Source: Curtobacterium aurantiacum
Lineage (GTDB): Bacteria; Actinomycetota; Actinomycetes; Actinomycetales; Microbacteriaceae
NCBI RefSeq assembly: GCF_018598555.1
Contig: NZ_JAHEWN010000003.1
Span: 222,286-286,285 of the forward strand
DNA: 64,000 nucleotides
Direction: 5' to 3'
A model generated the notes under the pieces. The model did no database searches, was not told the DNA's origin, and saw only the letters and a program-made list of their open reading frames with translations. Shown in pieces: positions 62,216-64,000 of the stretch (its first letter is position 1; each line of letters opens with the position of its first letter). Both the position numbers and the translations under genes were made by a program.

Positions 62216-63070
62216 TCAGGAACCGGCGGCCGCGTGCGCCGCGACGTGGCTGGCCGTCAGTTCCGTCCCGTAGACGGCCGCGTACCGCATCGAGCCGGTG
62301 AAGTAGGGGTTGGCGGAGGAGCCCGGCCAGCCGCTGACGATGTCGTACCCGACGCGGAAGTAGCCGGTGAAGCTCTCCGCGGCCTTGAACGCGGTGTTCG
62401 ACGCGACGAGCCTGCCGTCGACGTAGAGGCGCATGCCGTTGGTCGGCGACATCGTCGCGACCGTGTGGTGCCACTTGCCGTCGTTGACGGCCGACGGCGT
62501 GGTGAGCACCTGGGTGGCACTGCCGGTGTAGGTGCCGAAGGCGAGCTGTCCGCTCGTGGTCAGGTAGAGCTTCCGGTCGTGCTGGCTCGATGCACCGGTC
62601 TGGCTGCTGCCGAAGCCGATGAGCATGCCACCCGCGACGGTGGTCCGGAACCAGACCTCCTCGCTGAAGGTCGTCGGGTTGGCGTACGACCGCGGAGTGG
62701 AGACGTAGCTCGTGGAGCCGTTGAGCGCGTAGGCGCTGCCCGCGTCGCGGGGGCAGGCGTTCGGGCTCGGCGTGGTCGCCGTCATGGCTCCCTGGTAGGT
62801 GCCGTTCGCGCCGCGACCCGACCAGTCGGTGGCCGTCCGCGAACCCGAGGCCTCGGTGAGGCGGTAGGCGAAGAGGGCGTTCGCGGTGTCGGCGCCGACG
62901 GCACCCGTGCACGTGAAGTACGGGGCAGTCGCCGCGGTGTTCGCGCTGTTCGTGACGCGTGCGCTGTAGGCCGAGCGGGTCGGGGCGAACTGGTTCAGCA
63001 GGACGACGACGGCCAGGGCGGCCACCAGGAGGACGGCGACGACACGACCGTCGCGCAGGCGGCGGATCAC
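62216..63070 (-). CDS. Surface protein with SipW-type signal region and LamG/concanavalin-like domain
   Basis: A 284-residue exported protein. The N-terminus (MIRRLRDGRVVAVLLVAALAVVVLLNQ) and the following TRSAYSARVTNSANTAATAPYFTC resemble SipW-dependent signal and start regions. The remainder is one LamG/concanavalin-A-like jelly roll (YALNGSTSYVSTPRSYANPTTFSEEVWFRTTVAGG...GKWHHTVATMSPTNGMRLYVDGRLVASNTAFKAAESFTGYFRVGYD). Likely binds glycans or proteins at the cell surface. Its GTG start overlaps the SipW-like peptidase stop, so they are co-translated. Confidence 0.82.
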   Translation of the reverse strand: MIRRLRDGRVVAVLLVAALAVVVLLNQFAPTRSAYSARVTNSANTAATAPYFTCTGAVGADTANALFAYRLTEASGSRTATDWSGRGANGTYQGAMTATTPSPNACPRDAGSAYALNGSTSYVSTPRSYANPTTFSEEVWFRTTVAGGMLIGFGSSQTGASSQHDRKLYLTTSGQLAFGTYTGSATQVLTTPSAVNDGKWHHTVATMSPTNGMRLYVDGRLVASNTAFKAAESFTGYFRVGYDIVSGWPGSSANPYFTGSMRYAAVYGTELTASHVAAHAAAGS

Positions 63071-63951
63071 GAGGGACGCACCGCCTCGACCCGACCGACG
63101 GCCAGGCACGCGACGAGGGGCACGAGACACACGGCGATCAGCGCGACCCAGCCGAGGGGGTCGAGGTCGATGTTCGACATGAGCTGGTAGTGCCCGTTCT
63201 CCGTCAGTTCGTGGATGACGACCTTGCCCATCTCGCCGTCGACCAGGTGGACGCTGTTGCCGCCGTGGGCGTCGACGCGGACCGGGAAGATCCCCGACGA
63301 GATCACGGTGGCCTCGACCCCGGTCGGGCTCGAGGTGTTCGTGATCGTCGTCACGTTGACGAAGGGCTTGAGGACGAACGCCGCGTACGCGGTGGTGAGG
63401 GCGCCGCCGGCGATGCGCAGGCAGGTGCGGGTCACCCGGTCGGTGAACGCGCTGGTCAGGGTCAGGATGATCAGCGTGCCGATGAGCAGGATCGGCGCGG
63501 CGCGGAGCAGCCAGCCGATGTGCGGGACCAGGAGTGCAGGGGTGCCGATGACGTCGGCCTGGGTGAGCGTCCACGGGTCGACCGCGCCGTTGACGTCGCC
63601 GCGGGTGTGGAGTCCACCGTCCGCGTCGATCGAGACGATGCGGTGGGTGTAGACGACGTCCGGGTTGGCGGAGGTCTCGAACGAGACGATGTCGCCGACG
63701 TTCAGGGTGGAGACGTCCACCGGCAGGTCGAGCACGAGGGTGCCGACCGGGGCGGCCTCGCCCATCGAGGGGGTCTCGACGACGAACCAGCGACCGCCGG
63801 ACGAGAGGAAGAGGGCCGCCGCGCCGAGCAGGACGGCGGCGACCGCTGCGACCGTCCAGGCGAGGACCGTCTCGGAGCGGGTGACCTCACGGCCGCGGAG
63901 GACCGGGCGGTCGAGCATTCCGCTGAGCGGGATCGCTGCGGTCTGGCTCAT
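63067..63951 (-). CDS. SipW-type signal peptidase I
   Basis: A 294-residue membrane signal peptidase of the SipW/ER-type. The catalytic Ser is in VVETPSMGEAAPVGTLVL (residues about 57-75), and the second residue is His in VVYTHRIVSID in place of the bacterial Lys. DVNGAVDPW follows, then at least three further helices. Such enzymes process secreted fibre or surface proteins. The stop overlaps the GTG of the surface protein gene. The ATG at 63951 follows a short gap before the window end, beyond which an upstream gene must lie. Confidence 0.88.
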   Translation of the reverse strand: MSQTAAIPLSGMLDRPVLRGREVTRSETVLAWTVAAVAAVLLGAAALFLSSGGRWFVVETPSMGEAAPVGTLVLDLPVDVSTLNVGDIVSFETSANPDVVYTHRIVSIDADGGLHTRGDVNGAVDPWTLTQADVIGTPALLVPHIGWLLRAAPILLIGTLIILTLTSAFTDRVTRTCLRIAGGALTTAYAAFVLKPFVNVTTITNTSSPTGVEATVISSGIFPVRVDAHGGNSVHLVDGEMGKVVIHELTENGHYQLMSNIDLDPLGWVALIAVCLVPLVACLAVGRVEAVRPS

Positions 63952-64000
63952 GGGTTCTGCTCCGGGAGGTCGGGGTCGTGCGGGTCATGCGGGGGGGGGG
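63952..64000 (-). other. Window end: 49 bp with a terminal G-run
   Basis: The last bases are TCATGC followed by ten G residues. TCA could be the stop codon of another leftward gene (probably another secreted or fibre protein of the SipW cluster). Nothing more can be called. The homopolymer may be real or a contig edge. Confidence 0.3.

Overview
The window is a high-GC chromosomal segment (roughly 70 percent G+C by eye) packed with short-spaced genes on both strands. Many starts are GTG, many genes overlap by the 4 bp ATGA or GTGA type, and there are no rRNA, tRNA, transposon, prophage or CRISPR features. The gene families point to an actinobacterium: monomeric isocitrate dehydrogenase, a ScbR-like TetR protein, DinB/DUF664, an EF-G-binding (FBP) zinc-finger protein, PspC, DUF6197, and three XRE/MmyB-type regulators. 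The overall style suggests Microbacteriaceae, Curtobacterium-like; that genus guess is inference. A recurring signature is a -10 element (TANNNT) placed 6-8 bp before the start codon, which predicts leaderless mRNAs for at least 24 genes and one short upstream ORF.

Layout. 1-3.2 kb: the end of a PfkB sugar kinase coupled to a class II ketose-bisphosphate aldolase, then L-serine dehydratase. 3.3-9.5 kb: PspC, a quinone-oxidoreductase-like protein, a shikimate-dehydrogenase-like protein, a SRPBCC plus phytoene-desaturase-like pair, an Abi-like HEPN protein, a conserved hypothetical and a GNAT enzyme. 9.5-12.2 kb: a MacB-type ABC exporter divergent from a TetR regulator. 12.3-16.0 kb: a four-gene glycine betaine/osmolyte ABC importer. 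16.2-24 kb: DinB and DUF6197 proteins, a phosphotransferase, a ScbR-like regulator, a ThuA plus GAF-phosphatase pair, a secreted DUF4832 protein and DUF3817. 24-30 kb: isocitrate dehydrogenase, a DGSGP-repeat protein, an M23 peptidase and a CNNM/CorC protein. 30-37 kb: XRE regulator 1, a methyltransferase, an FBP protein with a structured leader, aldo/keto reductases, a thioesterase and YdeI. 37-41 kb: a PadR-regulated ABC transporter. 41-51 kb: a cupin/SDR pair, a sugar dehydrogenase lipoprotein, XRE regulators 2 and 3 alternating with an aldo/keto reductase, a CMD-MFS pair, an epimerase, DUF4126 and an NmrA-like protein. 51-58.6 kb: a secreted matrixin-like protease, an SDR with a MerR regulator, a LuxR/histidine kinase pair, DUF6766, a three-small-gene operon and an AraC regulator. 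58.6-64 kb: an SDR, a very acidic hypothetical, DUF4190, the manganese exporter MntP, and a SipW-type signal peptidase with a LamG-like surface protein. The window ends inside or next to the following surface gene.

How it fits together. Most genes are stress, redox, transport and envelope functions controlled by local one- and two-component regulators. Intergenic spaces are small and are repeatedly filled by two families of long palindromes. These mostly lie between convergent genes and look like bidirectional terminators. Two copies are enlarged into an approximately 105 bp composite element. No complete new defence or mobile system is visible. The best leads are a leaderless 16-codon ORF with a structured RNA before the FBP (EF-G-binding) gene, an operon of three small proteins ending in a TetR-like domain without its DNA-binding part, the solo HEPN/Abi protein, and the precise promoter-to-start spacing across the window.
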